42,956 nt of DNA, taken from positions 1 to 42,956 of the forward strand of contig CAJOMA010000014.1 in assembly GCA_905235655.1 (NCBI GenBank), given 5' to 3'. Below the pieces are notes generated by a model that saw only the letters and a list, made by a program, of their open reading frames with translations, had not been told where the DNA came from and ran no database searches. This document shows, piece after piece, positions 1 to 8,421 of the stretch. A program made the position numbers and the translations under genes. The stretch's first letter is position 1. Each line of letters starts with the position of its first letter. Origin of the DNA: an uncultured Oscillospiraceae bacterium. GTDB taxonomy: Bacteria; Bacillota; Clostridia; Oscillospirales; Oscillospiraceae.

Positions 1-249
1 CTCGGTCAGCTTGGAAGCAACAATCGAATAAATGCTTTCCGGCGCGCCGACGAAAACCAGTCCCGCACCCGTCCGCACCGCCGCCGTTGCCGCGAGCGCG
101 GGCGCACCGGTATAACCGACCGCGCCGCAGATGAGCAGCAGCTTGCCGTAATCGCCCTTGTGGGTATCTGCCGGACGTTCCGGAAGCCAGCGCGCGATCG
201 TTTTCTCATTGACCGTGCGGTAATTCGCATGCAGATGAACCGTCGCCAT
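1..249 (-). CDS. nnrD: NAD(P)H-hydrate dehydratase / YjeF C-terminal carbohydrate kinase-like protein, N-terminal part (truncated by window edge)
   Basis: Reverse-strand reading from ATG at 249: MATVHLHANYRTVNEKTIARWLPERPADTHKGDYGKLLLICGAVGYTGAPALAATAAVRTGAGLVFVGAPESIYSIVASKLTE; KGDYGKLLLI.G...GA..LAA.AA.RTGAGLV is typical of the family. Open at the window edge. Confidence 0.8.
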   Translation of the reverse strand, partial: MATVHLHANYRTVNEKTIARWLPERPADTHKGDYGKLLLICGAVGYTGAPALAATAAVRTGAGLVFVGAPESIYSIVASKLTE

Positions 250-339
250 AAGGCTCTCCCCTTTCTTCTGTTACTATTATAACCCGAATGGAAAAATAGT
301 CAAATCTTTGCTTGCATATTCTGCATATCTGTGCTAAAA

Positions 340-597
340 TAGCGTCGCAATAGAAAGGCTATGATCGGGCCGTCGGCTGTTCGGCGCAGCTTCAGAGAGG
401 ACGCGGTTGCTGTAAGCGTCTGCTGTGAACAGTTCGGCTTTCTCCCGTGAGCTGACGCGCTGAAATGCAGAGGATAGGCGCGGACGGGTCGCTCCGTTAT
501 CAGTCAGAGCGCGCCGTGTCAGCGGCGAATTGCGGGTGGTACCGCGGAAGCATGTCTTTCGTCCCCAATCGGGCGGAGGGCATATTTTTTTAAATTT
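340..597 (+). promoter_or_regulatory. T-box leader (tRNA-Phe responsive by context) upstream of pheST
   Basis: Canonical T-box sequence GCGGGTGGTACCGCGGAAG at about 532-550, followed by a terminator-like stem (ATGTCTTTCGTCC...GGGCGGAGGGCAT) and a T-run just before pheS. Confidence 0.9.
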
Positions 598-615
598 CCG
601 AAAAGGAGAAATGAT

Positions 616-1659
616 ATGAGGGAGCAACTGGAAAAAATCAAAGCGTCAGCGCTTGCCGCCATTCAGAATGCGTCTGTTACGGACGCGCTGGAAGCGGTCC
701 GCGTCGGCGTTCTCGGCAAAAAGGGCGAACTGACCGCCGTGCTCAAGCAGATGGGCAAGCTGTCCGCCGAGGAGCGTCCCGTCATGGGTCAGCTGGCGAA
801 CACCGTCCGCGCGGAATTGGAGAAAAAGCTCGAGGCGCGCAAGGCGGAGCTGGAAGCCGCCGCGCTCGAAGCGAAGCTGGAGGCGGAGGCGCTCGACGTC
901 ACCATTCCCGGCAAAGAAGTGGAGATGGGACATCAGCACCCGATGAACAAGGTGCTTCAGGAGGTCAAGGAAATCTTCATCGGCATGGGCTACACCATCG
1001 TGGACGGTCCCGAGGTCGAGGAAGCCGCCTATAATTTCACCCGTCTGAACATTGAGGAGGGTCATCCGTCGCGCGACCGCTCGGACACGTTCTATTTTGA
1101 CGATGACGATAAGGTGCTGCTGCGCACGCAGACCAGTCCCATGCAGATTCGCGTGATGGAGCATCAGCAGCCGCCGATCCGCATTCTCGCTCCCGGCCGC
1201 GTCTTCCGCAAGGACGAGGCCGACGCGACCCATTCGCCGATGTTCCACCAGATCGAAGGTCTGGTCGTCGACGATGGCATCACGATGGGCGACCTCAAGG
1301 GCGCGCTGGAAACGCTGATCAAGCGGCTGTACGGCGAGGACGCCGTCTGCCGCTTCCGCCCGCACCACTTCCCGTTCACCGAGCCGAGCTGCGAGGTTGA
1401 TATGCAGTGCTTCAAATGTAAGGGCAAGGGCGAGATCGACGGTCAGGTCTGCTCCACCTGTCACGGCGAGGGCTGGATCGAGCTGCTCGGCGCGGGCATG
1501 GTGCACCCGAAGGTGCTCGAGGGCTGCGGCATTGACAGCAAGAAGTATTCCGGCTTTGCCTTCGGCATCGGTCTGGAGCGCATGGCGATGGGCCGTCTGA
1601 AGCTGAACGATCTGCGTCTGATCTTCGACAACGACGTTCGCTTCTTATCCCAATTCTAA
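616..1659 (+). CDS. pheS: Phenylalanine--tRNA ligase alpha subunit
   Basis: Class II aaRS motifs (HPMNKVLQEVKEIFIGMGY, RTQTSPMQIRVM, GFAFGIGLERMAMGRLKLNDLRLIFDNDVRFL); T-box leader upstream and pheT downstream. Confidence 0.97.
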   Translation: MREQLEKIKASALAAIQNASVTDALEAVRVGVLGKKGELTAVLKQMGKLSAEERPVMGQLANTVRAELEKKLEARKAELEAAALEAKLEAEALDVTIPGKEVEMGHQHPMNKVLQEVKEIFIGMGYTIVDGPEVEEAAYNFTRLNIEEGHPSRDRSDTFYFDDDDKVLLRTQTSPMQIRVMEHQQPPIRILAPGRVFRKDEADATHSPMFHQIEGLVVDDGITMGDLKGALETLIKRLYGEDAVCRFRPHHFPFTEPSCEVDMQCFKCKGKGEIDGQVCSTCHGEGWIELLGAGMVHPKVLEGCGIDSKKYSGFAFGIGLERMAMGRLKLNDLRLIFDNDVRFLSQF

Positions 1660-1671
1660 GGAGGTACGGCA

Positions 1672-4059
1672 ATGAAACTGAACAGAAAATGGCTCAACGA
1701 AGAATTTGTTGACCTCTCGCATATTTCCGACAAGGAATTTGTCGATACCCTGACTGTCGCGGGTCAGAAGGTGGAGACCTACGAGCGCATGGACGCGGAG
1801 ATCTCCAACGTCGTCGTCGGCAGAGTGCTGTCCATCGTGCGCCACGAAAACTCCGACCACATGTGGGTCTGTCAGGTCGACGTCGGTAAGGACGAGCCCG
1901 TGCAGATCGTCACCGGCGCGCAGAACGTCCATGAGGGCGATCTTGTCCCCGCCGCCCTGCACAATTCCCGTCTGGTCGGCGGCGTGCATATCACCAAGGG
2001 CAAGCTGCGCGGCGTGGAATCGAACGGCATGCTCTGCTCTCTCAAGGAACTCGGTCTGACGCTCAACGACTTCCCCTATGCCATCGAGGACGGCATCTGG
2101 ATTCTGCAGGAGGACTGCAAGCCCGGCGACGATATCAACAAGATCATCGGCAACGATGACACCGTCGTGGATTTTGAGATCACGAACAACCGCCCGGACT
2201 GCTACAGCATCATCGGTCTGGCGAGAGAAGCGGCGGCAGCCTTCAATCTGCCGATGAAGCACCACGAGCCGGACGTCAAGGGCGGAGCGGAAGGCAACCT
2301 TCTTGACCTGATCGACGTCGAAGTCCCCGCGGACGATCTGTGCCGCCGCTACACGGCGCGCATGGTGCGCAACGTCAAGATCGCCCCGTCTCCCAAGTGG
2401 CTGCGCCAGCGTCTGCGCGCCAACGGCGTCCGCCCGATCAACAACATCGTCGATATCACGAACTACGTCATGCTCGAATACGGTCAGCCGATGCATGCCT
2501 TCGATTACCGCTATATCGGCTCGAAGAAAATCGTCGTGCGCAGAAGCGAGAAAGGCGAAACGCTGACCACACTGGACGGCGCGGTGCGCGCTCTTACGCC
2601 GGGCATGCTCGTCATCGCCGACGGCGAAAAGCCGATCGGTTTGGCAGGCGTGATGGGCGGCGAAAACAGCGAGATCGTCCCCGACACCGTCGACGTCGTG
2701 TTCGAATCGGCGAACTTCGACGGCACCTCCATCCGCCAGACCGCGCTTGCCCTCGGCATGCGCACGGAGTCGTCCGGCAAGTTTGAGAAGAACATCGACC
2801 CCCTGCTGACCGTTCCCGCGGTCAACCGCGCGTGCGAGCTCGTCGAGCTTTTGGGCGCGGGCGAGGTTATGGACGGCATGATCGACATCCTCAACGAGAT
2901 CCCGCAGCCGCGCGAGCTGACCTTGGAGCCGGAGCGTATCAACGCCCTGCTCGGCACGGATATTTCCGAGGCGGATATGGTCGACTACCTGCGCCGTCTG
3001 GAAATTCCTGTCGAGGGCAGAACGATCCGTGTTCCCTCGTGGCGTCCCGACCTCGTGCAGACGGCGGACATCGCCGAGGAGGTCGGCAGACTCTTCGGCT
3101 ACAATGAGATTCCCACGACCGCTTTCAAGGGCGTTGCCACCGAGGGCGGCTATACCGGCACGATGAAACAGGAAAATACCGTCGGCGCGCTCTGCCGCAG
3201 CCTCGGCTACAGCGAAATTCTGACCTATTCCTTCGTTTCTCCGTCGGTGTTCGACATGATCCGCCTTCCTGCCGACTCTCCCCTGCGCAACACGCTGAAA
3301 ATCCAGAATCCGCTCGGCGAGGACGCCTCCATCATGCGCACCGTCGCGCTGCCGTCCATGCTGGCGATCCTTTCGCGCAACAACGCCTATCACAACAGCG
3401 CGTGCAAGCTCTACGAGATGGCGAAGGTCTACCTGCCGAAGGAGGGTCAGCTTCTGCCCGACGAGCCGCGCCATCTGCTGCTCGGCACCTACGGCGAGGG
3501 CGAGGACTTCTTCCGTCTCAAGGGTGAGATCGAAGCGATCTTTCAGGGTATGAACGTCAAGGGCGCGGCATATACTGCAATCAGGGATAATCCCTCGTAT
3601 CATCCCGGACGCTGCGCACAGATCACCGTGAACGGCGTTCCGGTCGGTGTGTTCGGGCAGGTGCATCCGCTGGTTGCGAAGAACTACGACGTCAATGCGG
3701 AAATCTACGCCGCAGAGCTCGATTTTACCGCGCTGAGCGGCATGATTGCGCCCGAAGCGACGTACGTTCCCCTGCCCAAATATCCGTCTGTCAGTCGTGA
3801 TATCGCCGTCGTCGCAGACGAAAAGCTGACGGTCGCGCAGTTGGAAACCTGTATTGCAAAGGCGGGCGGCAAGCTTCTGCGCGAGGTCAAGCTCTTTGAC
3901 ATCTACCGCGGCAAGGGCATCGACGCAGGCAAGAAGAGCGTCGCCTTCAGTCTGACGCTTCGCGCGGACGACCGCACGCTGACCGACACCGACTCCGACG
4001 GCGTGATTTCCGCCGTGCTTGCCGCTCTTGAGCGCGAATACGGCGCAAAACTGCGATAA
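1672..4059 (+). CDS. pheT: Phenylalanine--tRNA ligase beta subunit
   Basis: MKLNRKWLNEEFVDLS start, tRNA-binding domain, B3/B4 and B5 domains, C-terminal anticodon-binding domain; RBS AAGGAGG; adjacent to pheS. Confidence 0.97.
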   Translation: MKLNRKWLNEEFVDLSHISDKEFVDTLTVAGQKVETYERMDAEISNVVVGRVLSIVRHENSDHMWVCQVDVGKDEPVQIVTGAQNVHEGDLVPAALHNSRLVGGVHITKGKLRGVESNGMLCSLKELGLTLNDFPYAIEDGIWILQEDCKPGDDINKIIGNDDTVVDFEITNNRPDCYSIIGLAREAAAAFNLPMKHHEPDVKGGAEGNLLDLIDVEVPADDLCRRYTARMVRNVKIAPSPKWLRQRLRANGVRPINNIVDITNYVMLEYGQPMHAFDYRYIGSKKIVVRRSEKGETLTTLDGAVRALTPGMLVIADGEKPIGLAGVMGGENSEIVPDTVDVVFESANFDGTSIRQTALALGMRTESSGKFEKNIDPLLTVPAVNRACELVELLGAGEVMDGMIDILNEIPQPRELTLEPERINALLGTDISEADMVDYLRRLEIPVEGRTIRVPSWRPDLVQTADIAEEVGRLFGYNEIPTTAFKGVATEGGYTGTMKQENTVGALCRSLGYSEILTYSFVSPSVFDMIRLPADSPLRNTLKIQNPLGEDASIMRTVALPSMLAILSRNNAYHNSACKLYEMAKVYLPKEGQLLPDEPRHLLLGTYGEGEDFFRLKGEIEAIFQGMNVKGAAYTAIRDNPSYHPGRCAQITVNGVPVGVFGQVHPLVAKNYDVNAEIYAAELDFTALSGMIAPEATYVPLPKYPSVSRDIAVVADEKLTVAQLETCIAKAGGKLLREVKLFDIYRGKGIDAGKKSVAFSLTLRADDRTLTDTDSDGVISAVLAALEREYGAKLR

Positions 4060-4096
4060 TTCATCGTTTTGTTACCAAAATGTTTCGGATTTTTGC

Positions 4097-4125
4097 TTTA
4101 CAAGCGCGGAACAATAGAATATAAT
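4097..4125 (+). promoter_or_regulatory. Sigma-A-type promoter for ireB-like gene
   Basis: TTTACA - 17 nt - TATAAT. Confidence 0.55.
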
Positions 4126-4155
4126 AAGTTGACTAAGATAAAGGAGGCGTGCGTT

Positions 4156-4401
4156 TTGGATCATAACACCATAAAATTTACGGTACCCGCTGACACCAAT
4201 GACGAGATGAAGGAAATCCTTTCCCAAGTCTACCGTTCCCTGACCGAAAAGGGCTACAATCCGATCAATCAGATCGTGGGTTATATTCTCTCCGAGGATC
4301 CGACCTATATCACCAATCACAATAACGCTCGCAGCCTCATCTGCAAGCTCGACCGCGACGAGCTTCTTCAGGAGCTTGTCCGTCACTATCTGTTCGATTG
4401 A
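4156..4401 (+). CDS. IreB family (DUF965) regulatory phosphoprotein
   Basis: With TTG start at 4156 after [89 protein letters not shown]; matches the [26 protein letters not shown] signature. ORF-track start at 4069 is too early. Confidence 0.9.
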   Translation: MDHNTIKFTVPADTNDEMKEILSQVYRSLTEKGYNPINQIVGYILSEDPTYITNHNNARSLICKLDRDELLQELVRHYLFD

Positions 4402-4410
4402 TCATCATGC

Positions 4411-4441
4411 ACGGGGCTTCCCATGAGCGGAAGCCCCGTTT
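4411..4441 (+). terminator. Rho-independent terminator
   Basis: ACGGGGCTT-cccatgagcgg-AAGCCCCGT hairpin followed by a T-rich stretch. Confidence 0.75.
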
Positions 4442-4507
4442 CCGTTTCATTCTCCCAACATCCTGTTCCCCTGCGCCGGACCGACGGTAACGAATTTGAG
4501 ATTTTGG

Positions 4508-4536
4508 TTGACATTTTTATCTCAACGTGTTACAAT
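4508..4536 (+). promoter_or_regulatory. Sigma-A promoter
   Basis: TTGACA (4508-4513) - 17 nt - TACAAT (4531-4536). Confidence 0.7.
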
Positions 4537-4564
4537 CTGGTTACATTTTACTGAGGAGGTTCCC

Positions 4565-4855
4565 ATGGCCGAAAAAAAGGAAGTTCTGATGTACAAGGGT
4601 CATCCCCTGATGCGGAAGGACAATCTGATCTACTACGGCTCCATGGCGGATGAATACATCGTCATGCTGCAGGTACTTGAATCCACAAAAATGAACGATC
4701 TCGATCTTGCAACGAAGGTCTCCGTGCAGCTTCAGCGCACCGATCCGAATGCGAAGGCGCGCGACCGCGTTGTGAAAAAGAGCGAAAAAGACGGCTTCTA
4801 CACCGCTTTGGATGTTGGCTGTGTGTGGCTGGAGCGTGCATTGAACGCAAAATAA
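4565..4855 (+). CDS. Conserved hypothetical protein, ~96 aa
   Basis: MAEKKEVLMYKGHPLMRKDNLIYYGSMADEYIVMLQVLESTKMNDLDLATKVSVQLQRTD...; GAGGAGG RBS before ATG at 4565. Confidence 0.75.
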   Translation: MAEKKEVLMYKGHPLMRKDNLIYYGSMADEYIVMLQVLESTKMNDLDLATKVSVQLQRTDPNAKARDRVVKKSEKDGFYTALDVGCVWLERALNAK

Positions 4856-4870
4856 AACCTGGAGTTTTGA

Positions 4871-5794
4871 ATGAAACGGATTTTGCAATTTATCTTCGCG
4901 CTGGCAGTCTGTCTTATCCTTCTGCCGCTGTTTCGGCAGGAAGCCTCTGCCAGTGAGCTGAAAACGGCAATCGGCACAGTGCAGTCGAACGACGGTCTGC
5001 GTCTGCGCGAGAAGCCCGACAAGCTCTCTGCGACCATCACGATCGCGCAGGGCGGCGATACGGTCGTCATCCTCCGCAAGGTCGGCGACTGGTATCTTGT
5101 CAACTACAATCTATACATCGGCTACATGCACCAGAATTATCTGTTCGTCTCCGAGCGTCAGGACGTCGATCTCGGCGAAGGCGCGATCGACGCGGACCTT
5201 GTGCGTCTGCGCAGCGGTCCGAATGAGCGCAGCCCGCTGATCTATCAGTTGGAGCGCGACGAGCGCGTACATATCCTCGGCTTTGCTGACGGCTGGTATC
5301 GCGTCATGCAGGAGGAAACGACCGGCTATATCCGCAGCGACGAGATCGCTCTTTTGGAAAAGCCCGTTCATAACACGGACGGGGTCGCATGGGTCGTAGA
5401 CGAAAACGATCCGACTGCCTACAGCCCCGCCGGCGAGCAGATCGCCGCATGCGCGAGGCAGTATCTCGGCTGCGCTTACGTCTACGGCGGCGAGTCCCCC
5501 TCCGGCTTCGACTGCTCCGGCTTCGTGCAGTACGTTTACGCGCAGCTCGGCTATACGATCAACCGCACCGCGACGGCGCAGCTTGCCGACGGCTACGATA
5601 TCCCCTATGACAGCCTCCTGCCAGGCGATATCATTTACTTCGGCTACGGCAGCACCGCCACCCACGTCGGAATCTATCTCGGCAACGGAGATTTTATCCA
5701 CGCGCAGAATTCCTCCACCGGCGTCGTCATCACCGCGCTGTCCGATCCGTGGTACGCAAGCCGTTTCCTGTGCGCCCACCGCATAGCAAGCTGA
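4871..5794 (+). CDS. Secreted SH3-domain NlpC/P60 peptidoglycan hydrolase
   Basis: Signal peptide MKRILQFIFALAVCLILLPLF; two SH3_3-like repeats (DGLRLREKPDKLSATI, DADLVRLRSGPNERSPLI); catalytic GGESPSGFDCSGFVQYVYAQLG...DIIYFGYGSTATHVGIYLGNGDFIHA. Confidence 0.93.
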   Translation: MKRILQFIFALAVCLILLPLFRQEASASELKTAIGTVQSNDGLRLREKPDKLSATITIAQGGDTVVILRKVGDWYLVNYNLYIGYMHQNYLFVSERQDVDLGEGAIDADLVRLRSGPNERSPLIYQLERDERVHILGFADGWYRVMQEETTGYIRSDEIALLEKPVHNTDGVAWVVDENDPTAYSPAGEQIAACARQYLGCAYVYGGESPSGFDCSGFVQYVYAQLGYTINRTATAQLADGYDIPYDSLLPGDIIYFGYGSTATHVGIYLGNGDFIHAQNSSTGVVITALSDPWYASRFLCAHRIAS

Positions 5795-5805
5795 TTGTCA
5801 AAAAT

Positions 5806-5836
5806 TACCGCTTCTTGAACGAGGCGGTATTTTTTT
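5806..5836 (+). terminator. Rho-independent terminator
   Basis: TACCGCTTC-ttgaac-GAGGCGGTA followed by T-run. Confidence 0.7.
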
Positions 5837-5881
5837 GCGCTTCTGCACATAATACCTGCAGAATGATCACGGAGGTTTCTT

Positions 5882-6901
5882 ATGGAATCAGCACATCGCG
5901 GCAAGCAGAGCTTTGTGTTCAGCCAAGCGCCCGCCATCCTCTCCTTTGCGTCCGTCGCAGGGAAAAAGGAAGCGGACGGGCCGCTCGGCAACACATTTGA
6001 CAAGACCTCGAAGGATACGAAATTCGGGCAGAAAACATGGGAAAAAGCGGAGACGCAGATGCAGAAGAGCGTCATGGAGCTTGCCCTGCAAAAGGCGAAG
6101 CTGCGAGAGGATCAGCTCGACGCCGCCTTTGTCGGAGACCTGCTCAACCAGTGCGTCGGCTCGAGCTTCTGCATGCGCGACAGGGATATCCCGACTTTCG
6201 GACTGTACGGCGCCTGCTCCACCATGGCGGAGAGTCTGATGCTGGCGGCGATGAGCGTCAACGCGGGCTATTGCCGCAGAGCGTTAGCGCTCACCTCCTC
6301 TCACTTTGCCTCCTCGGAACGGCAATACCGCTTCCCGCTCGCCTACGGCGGTCAGCGAACCCCGACCGCTCAGTGGACGGTAACGGGCGCGGGCGCGGTC
6401 GTGGTCGGGCTGCGGGGCGACGGTCCTTTTCTTCTGAACGCAACGGTCGGCTCCATCATCGACGCGGGAATCAAGGATGCGGCAAATATGGGCGCGGCGA
6501 TGGCGCCCGCAGCGTATGAGACGATTCGCGCCCATTTTGACGACCTCGGTACGTCGCCGGAGGACTATGATCTGATCGTGACAGGCGATCTCGGAAAGCT
6601 GGGCTATCAGATCGTCAAGGACCTCTTCGGCCGCGACGGGGTCAAGCTGGACGACCGCTATCAGGACTGCGGCGTCATGATCTTTGACTGCAAGCGGCAG
6701 GACGTCCACTGCGGCGGCAGCGGCTGCGGCTGCAGTGCAAGCGTCCTGTGCGGTCATTTGCTTGAAAAAATGCGGCAGCGGGAGATCGGCAGACTGCTTT
6801 TCTGCGGCACGGGCGCGCTGCTGTCACCCCTGACCACGCAGCAGGGCGAGTCCATTCCCGCCGTCTGCCACGCGGTCACGATATGCGCGGAAAGGAGCTG
6901 A
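5882..6901 (+). CDS. spoVAD: Stage V sporulation protein AD
   Basis: Thiolase-like fold protein: FGLYGACSTMAESLMLAAMSVNAGYCRRALALTSSHFASSERQYRFPLAYGGQRTPTAQWTVTGAGAVVV; GDLGKLG; DCGVMIFD...HCGGSGCGCSASVL. Confidence 0.95.
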   Translation: MESAHRGKQSFVFSQAPAILSFASVAGKKEADGPLGNTFDKTSKDTKFGQKTWEKAETQMQKSVMELALQKAKLREDQLDAAFVGDLLNQCVGSSFCMRDRDIPTFGLYGACSTMAESLMLAAMSVNAGYCRRALALTSSHFASSERQYRFPLAYGGQRTPTAQWTVTGAGAVVVGLRGDGPFLLNATVGSIIDAGIKDAANMGAAMAPAAYETIRAHFDDLGTSPEDYDLIVTGDLGKLGYQIVKDLFGRDGVKLDDRYQDCGVMIFDCKRQDVHCGGSGCGCSASVLCGHLLEKMRQREIGRLLFCGTGALLSPLTTQQGESIPAVCHAVTICAERS

Positions 6902-6905
6902 AAGG

Positions 6906-7259
6906 ATGGACTATGTATGGGCGTTTGTCATCGGCGGCGCGCTCTGCGTCGTCGGTCAGCTTCTGATTGATAAAACAAAGCTGACGCCGGCAAGGATTCT
7001 CGTTTCCTACGTCGTTGCAGGCGTATTTTTAGGCGCAATCGGGCTGTATCCGAAGCTTGTGGACTTCGCCGGCGCAGGCGCGAGCGTCCCGCTGACCGGC
7101 TTCGGCAACACGCTGGCGAAGGGTGTCCGCGAGGCGGTCACTAAGGACGGCTTTCTGGGAATATTTACCGGCGGACTCACGGCTGCAGCAGCGGGGATAT
7201 GCGCCGCAGTGCTCTTCGGTCTGCTCGCAGGTCTGATTTTCAAGCCGAAGGATAAATAA
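6906..7259 (+). CDS. spoVAE: Stage V sporulation protein AE
   Basis: 117 aa membrane protein (MDYVWAFVIGGALCVVGQLLIDKTKLTPARILVSYVVAGVFLGAIGLY) immediately after spoVAD. Confidence 0.92.
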   Translation: MDYVWAFVIGGALCVVGQLLIDKTKLTPARILVSYVVAGVFLGAIGLYPKLVDFAGAGASVPLTGFGNTLAKGVREAVTKDGFLGIFTGGLTAAAAGICAAVLFGLLAGLIFKPKDK

Positions 7260-7321
7260 GGCTTCGTCGGGTAAACTAACGGTACGGAGTCATCCGTAAA
7301 TACAACAAGGGGGAAATTCTC

Positions 7322-7444
7322 ATGGAAAACCGTAATCAGAACAAGAATCAGAACAGCAATCAGAACAGCAATCAGAACAACAACCAGATCAGCAACCAGA
7401 ACAGCCGCCAGAGCAACCAGAGCAGCAATCAGAATCAAAGATAA
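7322..7444 (+). CDS. Very small Asn/Gln-rich low-complexity peptide (40 aa)
   Basis: AAGGGGG RBS then ATG: MENRNQNKNQNSNQNSNQNNNQISNQNSRQSNQSSNQNQR, stop TAA at 7442-7444; followed by a long perfect hairpin. Below the ORF-track length cutoff. Confidence 0.65.
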   Translation: MENRNQNKNQNSNQNSNQNNNQISNQNSRQSNQSSNQNQR

Positions 7445-7452
7445 GCAAAGCC

Positions 7453-7485
7453 GCGCAGTGCCGTCGCATATTGGCGGCACTGCGC
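7453..7485 (+). terminator. Hairpin downstream of N/Q-rich peptide, possible terminator
   Basis: GCGCAGTGCCG-tcgcatattgg-CGGCACTGCGC, 11-bp perfect stem; weak T tract. Confidence 0.5.
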
Positions 7486-7541
7486 ATATTATCTGAATAT
7501 TTCCGCTGCTACGCGGCAACGCTATACATGAGGTGATTGAG

Positions 7542-7973
7542 ATGAGTAATGAGATACCGATGCTGAACTCCATACGCAAGACGACGCAGATGGGGTGTTA
7601 CGGGATCAAGGCGGTGATGAATGAGACGGTCAACCGCAGGTTCCGCAGCGCGCTGCGCCAGCAATATGAGGAGTATGCAAAAATCTACGAGGAAGCGGAT
7701 CAGCTTTTGCAGGATCGTTGCGGCAAGCCGAAGGACATCACGCCGATCGCCCGTTACGGCTCCGTGCTGTCCTCCAAGCTCCGCGTGCGAGCCGCCGTCG
7801 ATCCGACCGCGAAGATCGCGGAGCTCATGCTGCAGGGCAATACCCGCGGCATGATCAAGAGCATGCACAACATCCGCACGATGGGGATGCTGGAGCCGAA
7901 GGTCTCGGGGCTTTCCAAACGGTTGCTGCAAACGGAGCAGGATAACATCAACCAAATGAAGCAGTATCTTTAA
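7542..7973 (+). CDS. Conserved helical hypothetical protein (possible ferritin-like/DUF2383-type four-helix bundle)
   Basis: MSNEIPMLNSIRKTTQMGCYGIKAVMNETVNRRFRSALRQQYEEYAKIYEEADQLL...; AGGTGATT RBS; terminator at 7974-7995. Confidence 0.6.
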   Translation: MSNEIPMLNSIRKTTQMGCYGIKAVMNETVNRRFRSALRQQYEEYAKIYEEADQLLQDRCGKPKDITPIARYGSVLSSKLRVRAAVDPTAKIAELMLQGNTRGMIKSMHNIRTMGMLEPKVSGLSKRLLQTEQDNINQMKQYL

Positions 7974-7995
7974 GGGTGCCGGTCGGCACCCTTTT
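7974..7995 (+). terminator. Rho-independent terminator
   Basis: GGGTGCC-ggtc-GGCACCC followed by TTTT. Confidence 0.7.
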
Positions 7996-8032
7996 ATGCA
8001 TCGCCGCATATACTGTTTTGAGGAGGTGTATT

Positions 8033-8419
8033 ATGACCGGTATCGGATATTTGACCGTTCGCATTTCTACATCCGACGCGGAGCTTCCGATTCAGGACGC
8101 GACTGTAACCGTCACCCAGAATACGTCCGGCGGCGTCAAGCTGCTCGCCGTGCGGATCACGGACAGAAGCGGCGTTGTGCCGAACATTGCGATTATAACG
8201 CCGGCCCTGGATGAGAGCCTTTCCCCCGGCGGGCCGATCCCCTACGCAGTCGTGGACGTGACGGTGGACCGTCCCGGCTATGACCGGGCGCTGATCGAGA
8301 ACGTTCAGCTTTTCCCCGGCATTCAGTCTCAGCAGGATATTTCGCTCGTGCCGCAGAGCAGAACGCCTGAGGTATTCAACATGACGGACGTCGTGGATAT
8401 CACGGCGCAGGATCTGTAG
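8033..8419 (+). CDS. Conserved protein with carboxypeptidase-regulatory/transthyretin-like beta-sandwich; partner of PG-binding protein
   Basis: MTGIGYLTVRISTSDAELPIQDATVTVTQNTSGGVKLLAVRITDRSGVVPNI..., 'A.V.V......L....TD.SG' pattern; RBS GAGGAGGTG; 2-nt gap to the next gene. Confidence 0.65.
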   Translation: MTGIGYLTVRISTSDAELPIQDATVTVTQNTSGGVKLLAVRITDRSGVVPNIAIITPALDESLSPGGPIPYAVVDVTVDRPGYDRALIENVQLFPGIQSQQDISLVPQSRTPEVFNMTDVVDITAQDL

Positions 8420-8421
8420 CC

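Noticed and set aside
1645-3666. 673-aa ORF on the minus strand opposite pheT
   Set aside because: Antisense shadow ORF of a GC-rich coding sequence; low-complexity His/Val/Arg/Asp-rich translation, no recognisable domain, and pheT is certain.
7322-7444. CRISPR-like or tandem DNA repeat (CAGAACAGCAAT units)
   Set aside because: Short imperfect codon-level repeats without spacers, fully explained by an in-frame N/Q-rich peptide with an RBS.
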